Assembly: GCA_036488725.1 (NCBI GenBank)
Contig: DASXHD010000085.1
Location: forward strand, 62,001 to 126,000
DNA from: DASXHD01 sp036488725
Lineage (GTDB): Bacteria > Myxococcota_A > Polyangia > Polyangiales > Polyangiaceae
Direction: 5' to 3'
DNA length: 64,000 nt
Part shown: positions 16,805 to 25,392 of the stretch, piece by piece
Layout of the letters: each line of letters starts with the position of its first letter
Numbering within the stretch: position 1 is the stretch's first letter
Notes under the pieces: generated by a model
Seen by the model: the letters and a program-made list of their open reading frames with translations, nothing else
What the model was told of the DNA's origin: nothing
Database searches by the model: none
Position numbers and translations under genes: made by a program

Positions 16805-16984
16805 TTATTCCGTCTTGTGGCCTTCAATCGCCGGCTGCACGGTGCCGAACGGCGAGGTCTGGTCGGCGAGGTCGGGCAGCGCCGTGAGAAACTTCTCGAC
16901 GTCTTTCTCCTGGAGGTGACCGCTCTTGAGGTTGCGCTCACGGACGCGAATGTCGAAGTCCCAGGGATTGATCTTGTTGCTCAT
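16805..16984 (-). CDS. Small conserved hypothetical protein
   Basis: 59 residues from the ATG at 16984. The body INPWDFDIRVRERNLKSGHL, then QEKDVEKFLTALPDLADQ, is highly charged and helical with no membrane part or Cys. It is the first gene of the minus-strand unit that continues to DUF1844, htrA and the sigma factor. From memory, similar short proteins with an N-terminal NPWDFD motif occur in other myxobacteria; this could not be searched here. Confidence 0.7.
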   Translation of the reverse strand: MSNKINPWDFDIRVRERNLKSGHLQEKDVEKFLTALPDLADQTSPFGTVQPAIEGHKTE

Positions 16985-17017
16985 GCTGGGCGTGTGCGTA
17001 GCACATCCCACGGAGCA

Positions 17018-17575
17018 TCACGAGGGCGGCCCAGCCTTGCGCGACCGATTCAGCGAAAACATGGGGATCAGGCCGTCGGGGTCGGGCGGCTCGTTCGAGT
17101 CGCGCTGCTCGTCGAACGCGGTCGCGGCGCGCGCGATCTCTTCGGCCGTCGCCTCCCGAACGTCGCGCACGTGCACGCGATAACGCAGCGTGAGGCCGGC
17201 GAGCGGATGGTTTCCGTCGACGAGCAGATCGTCGCCCTTCACCTCGACGACGTGCGCGACCGCTTCGTCGCCTTCGTCGTCCTCGAGGACGAGCTCGTCG
17301 CCCTCGGCGGCGTCCGGCGCGTCGCTCTTGTCGATTGAAAAAACGAGCTCGGCGTCGTGAAGGCCGTACGCTTCTTCGGGCGGGACGACGATTTCTGCGG
17401 TTTGTCCCTTTTCGAGCCCGGTCAGCCTTTTTTCGAGGCCGGGAACGAGCATTCCATAGCCGTGGACGTATCGTATGGGCTCGCCGCCGTTCGCCGAGCT
17501 GTCATCGAGTACCTCTCCATCCTCGCCTTCGAGTACGTATTCGATCTCGGCGAACGCGTTCGGACCTATGCGCAC
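17018..17575 (-). CDS. slyD: FKBP-type peptidyl-prolyl isomerase, SlyD-like
   Basis: 185 residues from the GTG at 17575 (VRIGPNAFAEIEYVLEGEDGEVLDDS is the normal SlyD N-terminus); an ATG at 17596 would add seven residues. The FKBP domain is interrupted by the insert-in-flap region, as in SlyD: YGMLVPGLEKRLTGLEKGQ and VPPEEAYGLHD, then VDGNHPLAGLTLRYRVHV. It acts as a cytoplasmic cis-trans proline isomerase/chaperone. Unlike E. coli SlyD there is no His/Cys-rich metal tail; the tail here is short and polar. Confidence 0.9.
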   Translation of the reverse strand: MRIGPNAFAEIEYVLEGEDGEVLDDSSANGGEPIRYVHGYGMLVPGLEKRLTGLEKGQTAEIVVPPEEAYGLHDAELVFSIDKSDAPDAAEGDELVLEDDEGDEAVAHVVEVKGDDLLVDGNHPLAGLTLRYRVHVRDVREATAEEIARAATAFDEQRDSNEPPDPDGLIPMFSLNRSRKAGPPS

Positions 17576-17654
17576 CGGATCATTCAAACACACCAAAGCG
17601 AGCGAAGCACGCGAAGGTGCAGGAATAATCGCGGCTCCGCGCGGTTGGGATCGA

Positions 17655-18581
17655 GTGGCGGAGTGGCGAAATGCCGGCTTCGTGGGGGCGGCGGTCGTTC
17701 TCCACGCAATCCTCGTGGCGGTTTTGCCGTTCGTTCATCGCAAGCACGTCGAGCCGCCGCCGCGACCGCCGATTGAAATCGACGTCGAAGAATCGCCGAG
17801 CAGCGCGACGGGCGTCGCGACCCATCACGGCGACGCGATGGGTTACGCGCGAAGCACCGGGCGGACGCACGTCTACGGTCACGCCCGCGCGCGCGTCGAA
17901 ACCAGCGTCACGATCGGTCCGCAAAACGACACCGCGCAAGACACGAATCCGGGCGACACCGAGACGTCGGCGATCCTCGGGCCGCAATCCATCGGGCTCG
18001 ATGGGCCCGGATCGTTTCGCATGGAGATCGCGAAGCAGATTCCGACCCAGGAAGAGACCGATCAGGACAGGGCGAGCCGAACGGTCGCGGAGTCGCTGCG
18101 CTCGCAGTCGACGACCGATCTCACGAGCGGCCCGGTCGCGCAGGAGCTCGAGCGAACGACGCGCCGCCTCGACGGAACGCCGTTCGAGGGACGCGCCGTG
18201 TTTTCGGTCGACGTCGACGAGCTCGGTCTCGTCGTGAACGTGGGCGTATCCGAAGCGAGCGGCAGCCGCGCCGCCTGGGACGAGGTCGCGCGGGCCGTGC
18301 TCAACGCGCTCGCGCAGAAGCGCCTGCACGTTCCACCGGGCGCCAAGCGCGTCGCGATGCAAATCGAGATCTCGTCGAAGGTCGCGCTGCCGAGCGGCGC
18401 GCAGCATCCGATGAACGTCGAGTCGCCCGCGGTCGAAGGCCTCGCGCACGCGGCGCACGGTCAGTTCGATCGACCGGCGGACGGCCCGGCGATCGTGAGC
18501 GGCTCGTTCGATTTCTCGGACATCGGCGCGCACCCGCAGCGCGTCGTCGGCGCGCGCGTCCTCGCGCAGCACGCGTTTTAG
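17655..18581 (+). CDS. TonB-like energy transducer
   Basis: 308 residues from the GTG at 17655; an in-frame ATG at 17568 exists but would overlap the start of divergent slyD. One N-terminal transmembrane helix (FVGAAVVLHAILVAVLPFVH) is followed by Pro-rich PPPRPPIEIDVEE, a long polar linker, and a C-terminal domain (FEGRAVFSVDVDELGLVVNVGVSEASG, then ARAVLNALAQKRLHVPPG) that matches the TonB/AgmX-type C-terminal fold. No ExbB/ExbD genes are adjacent. Role inferred: spanning the periplasm, energising an outer-membrane transporter or a motility/adhesion complex. Confidence 0.7.
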   Translation: MAEWRNAGFVGAAVVLHAILVAVLPFVHRKHVEPPPRPPIEIDVEESPSSATGVATHHGDAMGYARSTGRTHVYGHARARVETSVTIGPQNDTAQDTNPGDTETSAILGPQSIGLDGPGSFRMEIAKQIPTQEETDQDRASRTVAESLRSQSTTDLTSGPVAQELERTTRRLDGTPFEGRAVFSVDVDELGLVVNVGVSEASGSRAAWDEVARAVLNALAQKRLHVPPGAKRVAMQIEISSKVALPSGAQHPMNVESPAVEGLAHAAHGQFDRPADGPAIVSGSFDFSDIGAHPQRVVGARVLAQHAF

Positions 18582-18582
18582 C

Positions 18583-19917
18583 TCACGGGCCTTGCGCCGC
18601 TGCGACGCCCGGCGCGCCGTTCACGGCGCCGCCCTGGCCGGGCTGGCCGAACACGATCGTCGGCGAGCCGGTGACCGTGACCGCGCCTGCGTCGCCGCCG
18701 TTCCAAATCGCGAACGAGCTGCCGCCCGCTCCGCCGCCGCCTTGACCGCCGGCCGCGCCCGCTCCGCCCGTGCTTCCGATTTGCGGCGAGGTGTCGCCGA
18801 CCGACGCGCAGCCCGCGTCGACCTGGCAGAACGAAGCGCAGGTCGCGTCCTTCACGCCGCCCGAGCCGCCGCCGCCGCCGGGTCCTCCCGCGCCGCCGTT
18901 GCCGCCGCTCCCGCCGTTGCCCGAGGTGAACGAGCCGCCGATGATCTGGAGCGTCGAGCTCCACCCGTAGACCGCGACGCTGCTTCCGCCGCCGCTTCCG
19001 CCCGCGCCGCCGAGACCGGGCCCGCCGCCGCATCCCGCGAGCGCGTTCACGCAGACGGATTCGCACGTGCCGCAGATCGTGACGCAGAGTGGATTGATGC
19101 TGCAGGTCCCCGGCGTTCCCGCGCTTCCGTCGGCCGCGCCCGGCCCGCCCGTCGCGGGATCGTAACCGGTCGGACCGAACGTGCCGGCCTGTGCGCCTTC
19201 GCCGACGTTGCCCGCGCCCGCGCCCGCCGCGGCGTCGCCCGCATCGCAGTCGGTCGCGCCCGGCGTGCCCGCGTCGCCGTTCGCGCCCGTCGCTCCGCTG
19301 CCGCCCGCGCCGACGCTCACGCTGATCGTGTCGAGCGTGAGCGCGGACTCGGTCGCAAAAATTCCGTAGACGGACTCGCCGGGCTGCGCGCTCGATTTCC
19401 CGATGATCGAGAGCAGTCGAAGGCCCGCGTTCGCGACCGACGTCGCGGTCACGCCCACGTTCGTGCTCGAGGGCATCGTGATTTTCACGGCGCTCACCTC
19501 GGTCGTGTCGCACGCGGGAATCCACGTCGTGCTCGCCGTGTCCCAGCCGCCTTCGAGCGTCACGCCCGACGCGAGCTCCACCGATTCCACGTAGGTGCCG
19601 CGCGCGATGTAGACGATCGAGCGCGCGAGGAGCTTCGCTTGGTTGACGCCTTGCTGAATCGTCTGACACGGCTCGGTGCGCGAGCCGCACGTGCTCGTGT
19701 CGCCGCCGTTCACGGTGACGAAGACGCCCTTCGCGTCGTCGACCGCGCGCTGCGTGCACGAGACGCCCGCGTCGCCCGAGTCGGTCGCGGCGTCGCCTGC
19801 GTCGCTGGCCGTCGCGTCGGGCGCTCCGAGGTCTTTGAAGCCGAAGATGTCGGCACACGCAAACACGCTGGAGACCGCGACCACGAGCGACGCGACGAGA
19901 AGACGGCGGGCATTCAT
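18583..19917 (-). CDS. Glycine-rich lipoprotein with beta-helix-like region
   Basis: 444 residues. Lipobox SSVFAC near residue 20, then an Asp/Ala/Ser linker (DATASDAGDAATDSGDAG). Residues about 55-190 (TVNGGDTSTCGSRTEPCQTI, YIARGTYVESVELASGVTLEGGW) match the DUF1565-like start of right-handed parallel beta-helix proteins. The remainder is long Gly/Ala-rich collagen-like stretches (GGSGGNGGAGGPGGGGGSGG) with a Cys-rich insert (CVTICGTCESVC). Surface exposure is likely. Such PE_PGRS-like proteins are frequent in Polyangiales; function unknown. Confidence 0.75.
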   Translation of the reverse strand: MNARRLLVASLVVAVSSVFACADIFGFKDLGAPDATASDAGDAATDSGDAGVSCTQRAVDDAKGVFVTVNGGDTSTCGSRTEPCQTIQQGVNQAKLLARSIVYIARGTYVESVELASGVTLEGGWDTASTTWIPACDTTEVSAVKITMPSSTNVGVTATSVANAGLRLLSIIGKSSAQPGESVYGIFATESALTLDTISVSVGAGGSGATGANGDAGTPGATDCDAGDAAAGAGAGNVGEGAQAGTFGPTGYDPATGGPGAADGSAGTPGTCSINPLCVTICGTCESVCVNALAGCGGGPGLGGAGGSGGGSSVAVYGWSSTLQIIGGSFTSGNGGSGGNGGAGGPGGGGGSGGVKDATCASFCQVDAGCASVGDTSPQIGSTGGAGAAGGQGGGGAGGSSFAIWNGGDAGAVTVTGSPTIVFGQPGQGGAVNGAPGVAAAQGP

Positions 19918-20025
19918 CGGGGAAGGAAGCACAATCTACACAATCGCGGGCCGCGGCGCACACGCAACCACAGCCGGGCCTTACGCGTAGGGCCTCTGAC
20001 CCATTATTCTGGGTGCGAGCATTCA

Positions 20026-22797
20026 ATGGTCGACGAATCTTCTCCGGAGCGTCCCGACGATGCGGCGACGATCCACGAGAGCTCGCCGACGAGCCGTGGT
20101 GCGGACGCCGCGCCGGACGTGCCGGGATACGAGTGCGTTCGCGTCATCGGTCGCGGCGGAATGGGCGTCGTCTGGGAAGCGATCGAGCTACGCCTCGAGC
20201 GTCGCGTGGCGCTCAAGGTGCAAGCGCAAGAGTCGGACGACGTCGCGGCGATGTGGGGCGAAGCGAAGCTCGCGGCGCACGTGAACGACGCGGGCGTCGT
20301 CACGGTGCTCGACGTCGGCCGCGCGCTCGACGGGCGCGCTTACTACACGATGGAGCTGGTCGAGGGCACCGATCTCGCGGCGGTGCTTCGCGACGGCAAG
20401 CTCGCGCACGTCGAGGCGGTGCGCATCGCGAGCGAGATCGCGCAGGCCGTGGCGGCGGCGCACGACAAAGGAATCGTTCATCGCGATCTCAAGCCGCGCA
20501 ACGTGATGATCGACAAGAAGGGGCGCGCGCGCGTGCTCGACTTCGGCCTCGCGCTTCGCCACGCGACGGCACCGACGCCGACGACGTTCGCGGGCTCGCC
20601 GCCGTACATGGCGCCCGAGCAAGTGCGCGCGGCGCCCGTCGGGCCGGAGGTCGACGTCTACGCGATCGGCGTGATGCTCTACGAAATGCTCGCGGGCCGG
20701 CGGCCGTTCGCGGCGCCCGAGCAGCCCGCGCTGCTCTATTCGATTTTGTTCGAGCCGCCGCCGCCGCTCTCGAGCTTCGCCGCCGTGCCGAGCGAGGTCG
20801 AAGCGGTCGTCGTGCGTTGCCTCGCGAAAGATTCGAGCGCGCGTTTCTCCTCGGCGCACGAGCTCGCGGACGCGCTCGACGGGCTTCGCGACGGCAAGGC
20901 TTCGCGCCGCGAGGAGCGCCCGGTGCGCGTGCCGCGCCAGTCGGGCATCGTGCCGAAGTCGACGAAGCCGACGCGCGATCAGGCGCAGCGCGTGTTCCGT
21001 TGGTCGTGGTCGTTTTCGTCGTCACCCGAGGCGCTCTGGCCGCACGTCGCCGACACCGACTCGTTCAACGAGGCCGTCGGTCTTTCGCCGATGGACGTCG
21101 AGCCGGGCCGCGAGTCGCCCGAGACGATGGCGCGCCTCGGCCACGCGTCCACGCTCGGCCTCGACATGCGCTGGCGCGAGTACCCGTTCGAGTGGATTCG
21201 AAACCGCGAGCACACGGTGTTTCGGTGGTATCGCGAAGGACCGCTCGAAGCGCTCTGGAACAAAGTCGAGCTCCGGCCGCGCAGCGACGGCGGCACCGAT
21301 CTCACGCACGAAATCGCAGTCATCCCGCGCGGCGTGCTCGGCCGCGTCGCGACGCTCGTCGAAATCGGTCAGCGACTTCGTCGCGCGATGGATCGCGTGT
21401 ATCGGCACGTCGACGAGGTCGTCGCGTCAGGCAAGGTCGTCGATCCGTACGACGCGCGGCACGAGCCGACGGGCGCCGAGCGCGTTCGCATCGAGGTCGG
21501 CCACGCGAAGCTCATCGCGGCCGGGTTCGAGCGCGACGCCGTCGATCATCTCGCCGAGCTGCTGCTGCATGGGCCCGCGCGCAAGCTCGCGCGCATGCGC
21601 CCGTTCGCGCTCGCGCCGGACTTCGGAACGAGCCGCGAGCGCGCGCTCGACTTGATGCTCCACGCAGCGCACCTCGGCCTGCTCGAGATCGCGTGGGACC
21701 TCGTGTGCCCGACGTGCATGGTCGCGCACGACACGCGCTCCCACCTCGAAGAGGTGACGAGCCACGCGCAGTGCGTCGCGTGCGAAACCGAATACGACCG
21801 CGATCTCGGAAGCTCGGTCGAGCTCGTGCTGCGCCCGCACCCGGACGTTCGCGCGACGAAGCTCGAGACGTTCTGCGCAGGCTCGCCGTCGCGCCGCTCG
21901 CACGTGCTCGTGCAGCTCGTCCTCGAGCCGGGCGAGGTCCGCACGATCACCGCGCAGCTCCCGCCGGGCGAGTACAGCGCGGCGGCGTTCGGCGTCGCCG
22001 CGCCGGCGGACGTCGCGGTGAGCCCCGTGGGTTACGGCCGCACCGGCGAAATCGCGATCGACGAGCACGCGGTCGTCGCGCGGCCTGCCGTGTTCGGCGA
22101 CGGCGGCGAGATCGTGCTCCGCTTCGTCAACGAAACGGCCGACGAGCGCTCGGTGCGCATCGAGAAGCGCGCCGCCTTCGCCGACTCGGTGCCCGCGACC
22201 GTCGCGCTCACGCATCCGACGTTTCGCGATTTCTTCGCGAGCGAGCTCTTGTCTTACGGGCAGCTCCTCGGCGTGAGTCATTTGTATTTCGTCGCGCTCG
22301 ACGCGAGCGACGGCGGCGCGCTCTTCTTGGATCGCGGCGACGCGGCGGCCTGCGCCTCGCTGCGCGCGTTCGAAGAAGCGTTCGAGCACGCCGTGCGCGA
22401 CGAGGGCGGCTCGCGACTGCCCGGCCCGCTCGAGACGATGGTCGCCGCGTTCCCATCGGGATCGCGCGCACTCCGCGCCACGCTCGCGCTCCTCGACGCA
22501 GCCGGCCCGTTGCCCGTACGCGCCGCGATCCACGGCGGACGTTGCCTCGCGCTCACGCGCGAAGCGCGCATCGAATATTTCGGCGAGACGCTCCACCGCG
22601 CGCTCTGGCTCGCGACCGCCGCCGAGCCGCGCTCGCTCGTGCTCTCGCAAGTCGCCGCCGCCGATCGCGATCTCGCGAGCGTCCTTCACGCGGCGCGCGA
22701 CGTCACGACGAAGGTAGACGTCGCCTCATCGGGCCCGTATCAGGGCCGCCGCATCGTCCGTGTCGCGCTTGCAGGCGCGAGGGCCCAGTCTGCGTGA
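20026..22797 (+). CDS. Ser/Thr kinase fused to DUF5939/cyclase-like module
   Basis: 923 residues. Residues about 35-295: Hanks kinase with GRGGMGVVWEA, VALKVQ, HRDLKPRNVMID (His at about 152), DFGLA and MAPEQ, so it looks active. About 330-480: SRPBCC-like domain (WSWSFSSSPEALWPHVADTD). About 560-600: zinc ribbon CPTCMVAHD...CVACETEYD. About 740-905: segment collinear with a class III nucleotide cyclase (GVSHLYFVALD, ETMVAAFPSG, AAIHGGRCLALT, EYFGETLHRALWLA), but the metal-binding GD and the NLAAR-type Asn/Arg are lost, so it is probably catalytically dead. Not membrane-bound. Confidence 0.85.
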   Translation: MVDESSPERPDDAATIHESSPTSRGADAAPDVPGYECVRVIGRGGMGVVWEAIELRLERRVALKVQAQESDDVAAMWGEAKLAAHVNDAGVVTVLDVGRALDGRAYYTMELVEGTDLAAVLRDGKLAHVEAVRIASEIAQAVAAAHDKGIVHRDLKPRNVMIDKKGRARVLDFGLALRHATAPTPTTFAGSPPYMAPEQVRAAPVGPEVDVYAIGVMLYEMLAGRRPFAAPEQPALLYSILFEPPPPLSSFAAVPSEVEAVVVRCLAKDSSARFSSAHELADALDGLRDGKASRREERPVRVPRQSGIVPKSTKPTRDQAQRVFRWSWSFSSSPEALWPHVADTDSFNEAVGLSPMDVEPGRESPETMARLGHASTLGLDMRWREYPFEWIRNREHTVFRWYREGPLEALWNKVELRPRSDGGTDLTHEIAVIPRGVLGRVATLVEIGQRLRRAMDRVYRHVDEVVASGKVVDPYDARHEPTGAERVRIEVGHAKLIAAGFERDAVDHLAELLLHGPARKLARMRPFALAPDFGTSRERALDLMLHAAHLGLLEIAWDLVCPTCMVAHDTRSHLEEVTSHAQCVACETEYDRDLGSSVELVLRPHPDVRATKLETFCAGSPSRRSHVLVQLVLEPGEVRTITAQLPPGEYSAAAFGVAAPADVAVSPVGYGRTGEIAIDEHAVVARPAVFGDGGEIVLRFVNETADERSVRIEKRAAFADSVPATVALTHPTFRDFFASELLSYGQLLGVSHLYFVALDASDGGALFLDRGDAAACASLRAFEEAFEHAVRDEGGSRLPGPLETMVAAFPSGSRALRATLALLDAAGPLPVRAAIHGGRCLALTREARIEYFGETLHRALWLATAAEPRSLVLSQVAAADRDLASVLHAARDVTTKVDVASSGPYQGRRIVRVALAGARAQSA

Positions 22798-22805
22798 CGC
22801 CGGTG

Positions 22806-23174
22806 CTATTCGCGGTCGCCGCGACGACCGCGGCCACCGCCGCCGCCGCCGCCGCCGCCGCCGTAGCCGCCGCCGCCGCCGCCGCCGAAGCCGCGACCGC
22901 CACCGCCGCCGCCACCGCCGCCACCAGTGCGCTCCTGCGCCTCGTTGACCTTGAGCGGACGACCGTCGAGCATCGCGCCGTTCATCGCCTCGATGGCTTT
23001 GCGCGCCTGGTCTTCGCTGCCCATCGTCACGAACCCGAAGCCGCGGCTGCGGCCCGTGTCGCGGTCCTTCACGATGTGCGCGTCGACGACCTCGCCCGAC
23101 TCGGTGAACGCTGCACGCAGCGATTCGACGGTGGAGCTGAACGACAAATTACCCACGTAGAGTCTCGTACCCAT
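22806..23174 (-). CDS. RRM-type RNA-binding protein with Gly-rich tail
   Basis: 122 residues. Residues 1-80 are one RNA recognition motif: RNP2 LYVGNL and RNP1 RGFGFVTM are both intact, with VKDRDTGRSRG between. The tail is almost pure Gly with Arg/Tyr/Phe spacers, encoded by runs of GCC/CCG triplets. Family members in cyanobacteria and myxobacteria (Rbp-type) bind RNA and are often cold-induced; specific targets unknown. Confidence 0.92.
   Translation of the reverse strand: MGTRLYVGNLSFSSTVESLRAAFTESGEVVDAHIVKDRDTGRSRGFGFVTMGSEDQARKAIEAMNGAMLDGRPLKVNEAQERTGGGGGGGGGGRGFGGGGGGGYGGGGGGGGGGRGRRGDRE
22817..22925 (-). repeat. CCG-rich triplet repeat (Gly tail)
   Basis: Imperfect GCC/CCG triplet repeats encode the Gly-rich tail of the RRM protein. 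Copy number changes would keep frame and alter tail length. Confidence 0.6.
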
Positions 23175-23310
23175 CTCGATCTCACAAACCTGCGACCCTG
23201 AAACGAAGCGCCTTCACGCCGGGCCGCTAAAACAGCCGTGAAAACGCGTAGGCAAAACGAGTAGCAGAGCGCGCGACGAGCGCAAGAAGCGCGAACGAAA
23301 GTATTTTCGT

Positions 23311-23327
23311 CGTGGCGCTTCGCCACG
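23311..23327. terminator. Hairpin downstream of lipoprotein gene
   Basis: CGTGGCG-CTT-CGCCACG is a perfect 7-bp stem with a 3-base loop, 5 bases after the stop of the minus-strand lipoprotein gene and before the RRM gene. There is no T-tract on the minus strand, so termination is only suggested by position. Confidence 0.35.
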
Positions 23328-23331
23328 CGAC

Positions 23332-23931
23332 TCAACGTCGCACGCGCGGAACGTCGAACGAGTCGAGCGCGAGCCCGCCGAAGATGCGGAGCCTCGCGAA
23401 AGCGAGCCGGTCCGAAATCGTGTCGGCGTCTCGCAGCGGCGCTTTCGTGACGAAACGAAAATACATGCACTTGTGGACGAACGCGCCGAACGCGAAGAGC
23501 TCACCGGTGATGTCCTTGGCGTCGTGGTCGGCGCCAATCCAGATGCCCGTGTCCCAACCGGGCGGAAACGCGACGACCTCGGTCGAAATCTCGTCGCCCG
23601 CGGGCTCGGGCGCGAGCGCTTTTTCGTGCGCGCGCGCTTCGCACTTGGCGCGATTCACGAGCTCGTCCTCGCGCCAGACGGCGAGCTCGACGAGCGACTC
23701 GGTCGCCGCGTGCGTCGCGCGAAGTACCGGCGCGTGATGGTCGTCGATGCGCCACGCTTTGCCGTCCGGAAGCGGAAGCGACACGTCGAAGCGCGTCGAA
23801 TGGAAGCGCGCCATGTGCGAGCCCGCGCTGAACGCCGGCGGCTCGGGCGGCAGCGGCTTCGCGACGACGACCGGCGGCGGCGTCCCGCACGCGAGGAGCA
23901 ACGCGAAAATCGCTAGACGCGCGTGAGCCAC
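23332..23931 (-). CDS. Hypothetical lipoprotein
   Basis: 199 residues from a GTG inside the end of ilvE (19-base overlap). Start VAHARLAIFALLLACG gives lipobox LLLAC, then a Pro-rich linker (PPPVVVAKPLPPEPP). The globular part contains MARFHSTRFDVSLPLPDGKAWRI, resembling the PsbP/DUF1795-like opening used to describe membrane-inserted or outer-membrane lipoproteins, plus two Cys. Probably co-transcribed with ilvE; no functional link evident. Confidence 0.7.
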   Translation of the reverse strand: MAHARLAIFALLLACGTPPPVVVAKPLPPEPPAFSAGSHMARFHSTRFDVSLPLPDGKAWRIDDHHAPVLRATHAATESLVELAVWREDELVNRAKCEARAHEKALAPEPAGDEISTEVVAFPPGWDTGIWIGADHDAKDITGELFAFGAFVHKCMYFRFVTKAPLRDADTISDRLAFARLRIFGGLALDSFDVPRVRR

Positions 23932-24833
23932 TCGGGGTGCGACGAGTCGTTGCCGCGAACGATGTCGAAGAAGCGCTTCTGGATTCGCTGCGTGATCGGC
24001 CCGGGCTTGCCCTCGCCGATGCTGCGATTGTCGACCTCGCGGATCGGCGTGACCTCGGCCGCTGTGCCGGTGAAAAACGATTCGTCCGCGAGCCAGAGCA
24101 TGTCGCGCGTGATGCGGCACTCTTCGAGCGGAATGCCTTCTTCCTTCGCGAGCGTGATGACCGTGTCGCGCGTGATGCCGCCGAGGATCGAGCTCGCGAA
24201 GTCGGGCGTGAGCACGCGGCCGTTCTTCACGATGAAGATGTTTTCGCCCGTGCCTTCCGAGACGTAACCGTTCGGGTCGAGCATCACGGCTTCGTCGTAA
24301 CCGGCGAGCTTGGCTTCGCGTTTCGCGAGCACGCTGTTCGTGTACTGGCCGGTGATTTTGCCCTTCGCGAGCGACACGTTCACGTGATGGCGCGCGTACG
24401 AGCTGATCTTCGCGCGGATGCCGAGCTTGAGCGCGTCCTCGCCGAGGTACGTGCCCCATTTCCACGCGGCGACCGCGGTGCGAATCGGGTTGTTCGGCGC
24501 GTAGACGCCCATCGCGCCGTCGCCCACGAACACGATCGGCCGGAGGTAACCCTCCTCGAGCTTGTTGGCGCGAAGCACCTCGACGCACGCAGCCATGACC
24601 TGCTCGCGCGAGAACTCGCACTTCATCAAGGTCAGCTTGCAGCCGTCGAAGAGCCGGTCGATGTGCTCCTTCAGGCGGAACACGTACGACTTACCATCCG
24701 CCCGCTTGTAGGCACGAATCCCCTCGAAAACGCCGACGCCGTAATGCAGCGTGTGGGTGAGGAGATGAACCGTCGCGGCCTGCTGATCAATCAACTTGCC
24801 GTCGAGCCAAACCTTTTCGAGCTTGTCGACCAT
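23913..24833 (-). CDS. ilvE: Branched-chain amino acid aminotransferase
   Basis: 306 residues, the usual IlvE length; the PLP enzyme transferring the amino group to 2-oxo acids in Leu/Ile/Val synthesis. Seen: HTLHYGVGVFEGIRAY (substrate loop), FRLKEHIDRLFDGCKLT, AKREAKLAGYDEAVMLD with the Schiff-base Lys, GYVSEGTGENIFIVKNG (the EGTGENIF phosphate-binding motif) and FFTGTAAEVTPI. All fold-type IV residues present. It ends 19 bases inside the next lipoprotein gene. Confidence 0.95.
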   Translation of the reverse strand: MVDKLEKVWLDGKLIDQQAATVHLLTHTLHYGVGVFEGIRAYKRADGKSYVFRLKEHIDRLFDGCKLTLMKCEFSREQVMAACVEVLRANKLEEGYLRPIVFVGDGAMGVYAPNNPIRTAVAAWKWGTYLGEDALKLGIRAKISSYARHHVNVSLAKGKITGQYTNSVLAKREAKLAGYDEAVMLDPNGYVSEGTGENIFIVKNGRVLTPDFASSILGGITRDTVITLAKEEGIPLEECRITRDMLWLADESFFTGTAAEVTPIREVDNRSIGEGKPGPITQRIQKRFFDIVRGNDSSHPEWLTRV

Positions 24834-24897
24834 CGGTTGCGGAGGAGCTTAGTGTCGTTGGCGGCGGACAGCTACCAACAATCGATCGCGCAGCGCG

Positions 24898-25392
24898 TCA
24901 TCCGTTTCGCTTCGCCCTGAGAGCGGCGCGGACGGTTTGGATGCCGGTGAGGACGCCGTCTTCGTAGTGCCAGTCGGGATCATCGAGCTCGGGGAAGTCG
25001 TGCGGGTTCTGCACGTCCTCGAGCGTGAGGCGCGGGTTGAGCCGCCGCGCGAGGGCGAGCACTTTTTCGCGCTGGAGATCTTCGATCGCGCCGAGCCCGT
25101 CGTCGTCCGAATCCCCCTGCAAAAGGCTGATGGCGTCCGAGATCGTTCGGATCCGAACGATCTCCCCTTTTGGGTACGCCGCGACGGTGCAGCCGTCGGG
25201 CGGGCACACGCCGAGGCAATGCGTTCGCGTCACCCAGACCGATTGGATCTCGCCGCGACGCGCGACCTCTTCCTTCAGCGCGGCGTAGACCTCGGCGCCG
25301 CGCGAGCCGCAGCCGCGGCCGAGCGGGTCGCCCTCCGCTCGCTCGTTCACGCAGACGAAGAGGTGCAGCCGCACGACGACAAGCTCCCACAT
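24898..25392 (-). CDS. Thioredoxin-like [2Fe-2S] ferredoxin
   Basis: 164 residues from the ATG at 25392. The N-terminal 90 residues show the (2Fe-2S) thioredoxin-like ferredoxin pattern: LFVCVNERAEGDPLGRGCGSRG with two Cys, then THCLGVCPPDGC with the second Cys pair (plus an extra Cys). The C-terminal third (LTLEDVQNPHDFPELDDPDWHYEDG) is acidic and not part of the family core. It likely carries electrons for a soluble redox enzyme; no partner gene is adjacent. The gene contains a 26-bp perfect palindrome at 25139. Confidence 0.8.
   Translation of the reverse strand: MWELVVVRLHLFVCVNERAEGDPLGRGCGSRGAEVYAALKEEVARRGEIQSVWVTRTHCLGVCPPDGCTVAAYPKGEIVRIRTISDAISLLQGDSDDDGLGAIEDLQREKVLALARRLNPRLTLEDVQNPHDFPELDDPDWHYEDGVLTGIQTVRAALRAKRNG
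25139..25164. repeat. 26-bp perfect palindrome
   Basis: GAGATCGTTCGGA followed by its exact reverse complement, with no spacer, inside the ferredoxin gene (encoding Glu-Ile-Val-Arg-Ile-Arg-Thr-Ile-Ser). The inner 18 bases recur at 43160-43177. Confidence 0.75.

Noticed and set aside
22817..22925. CCG triplet run considered as a CRISPR or regulatory repeat
   Set aside because: No spacer structure; it simply encodes the Gly-rich tail of the RRM protein.
20013..23201. Plus-strand frame overlapping the kinase gene and the RRM gene
   Set aside because: Arg-rich shadow; the kinase frame has all catalytic motifs.
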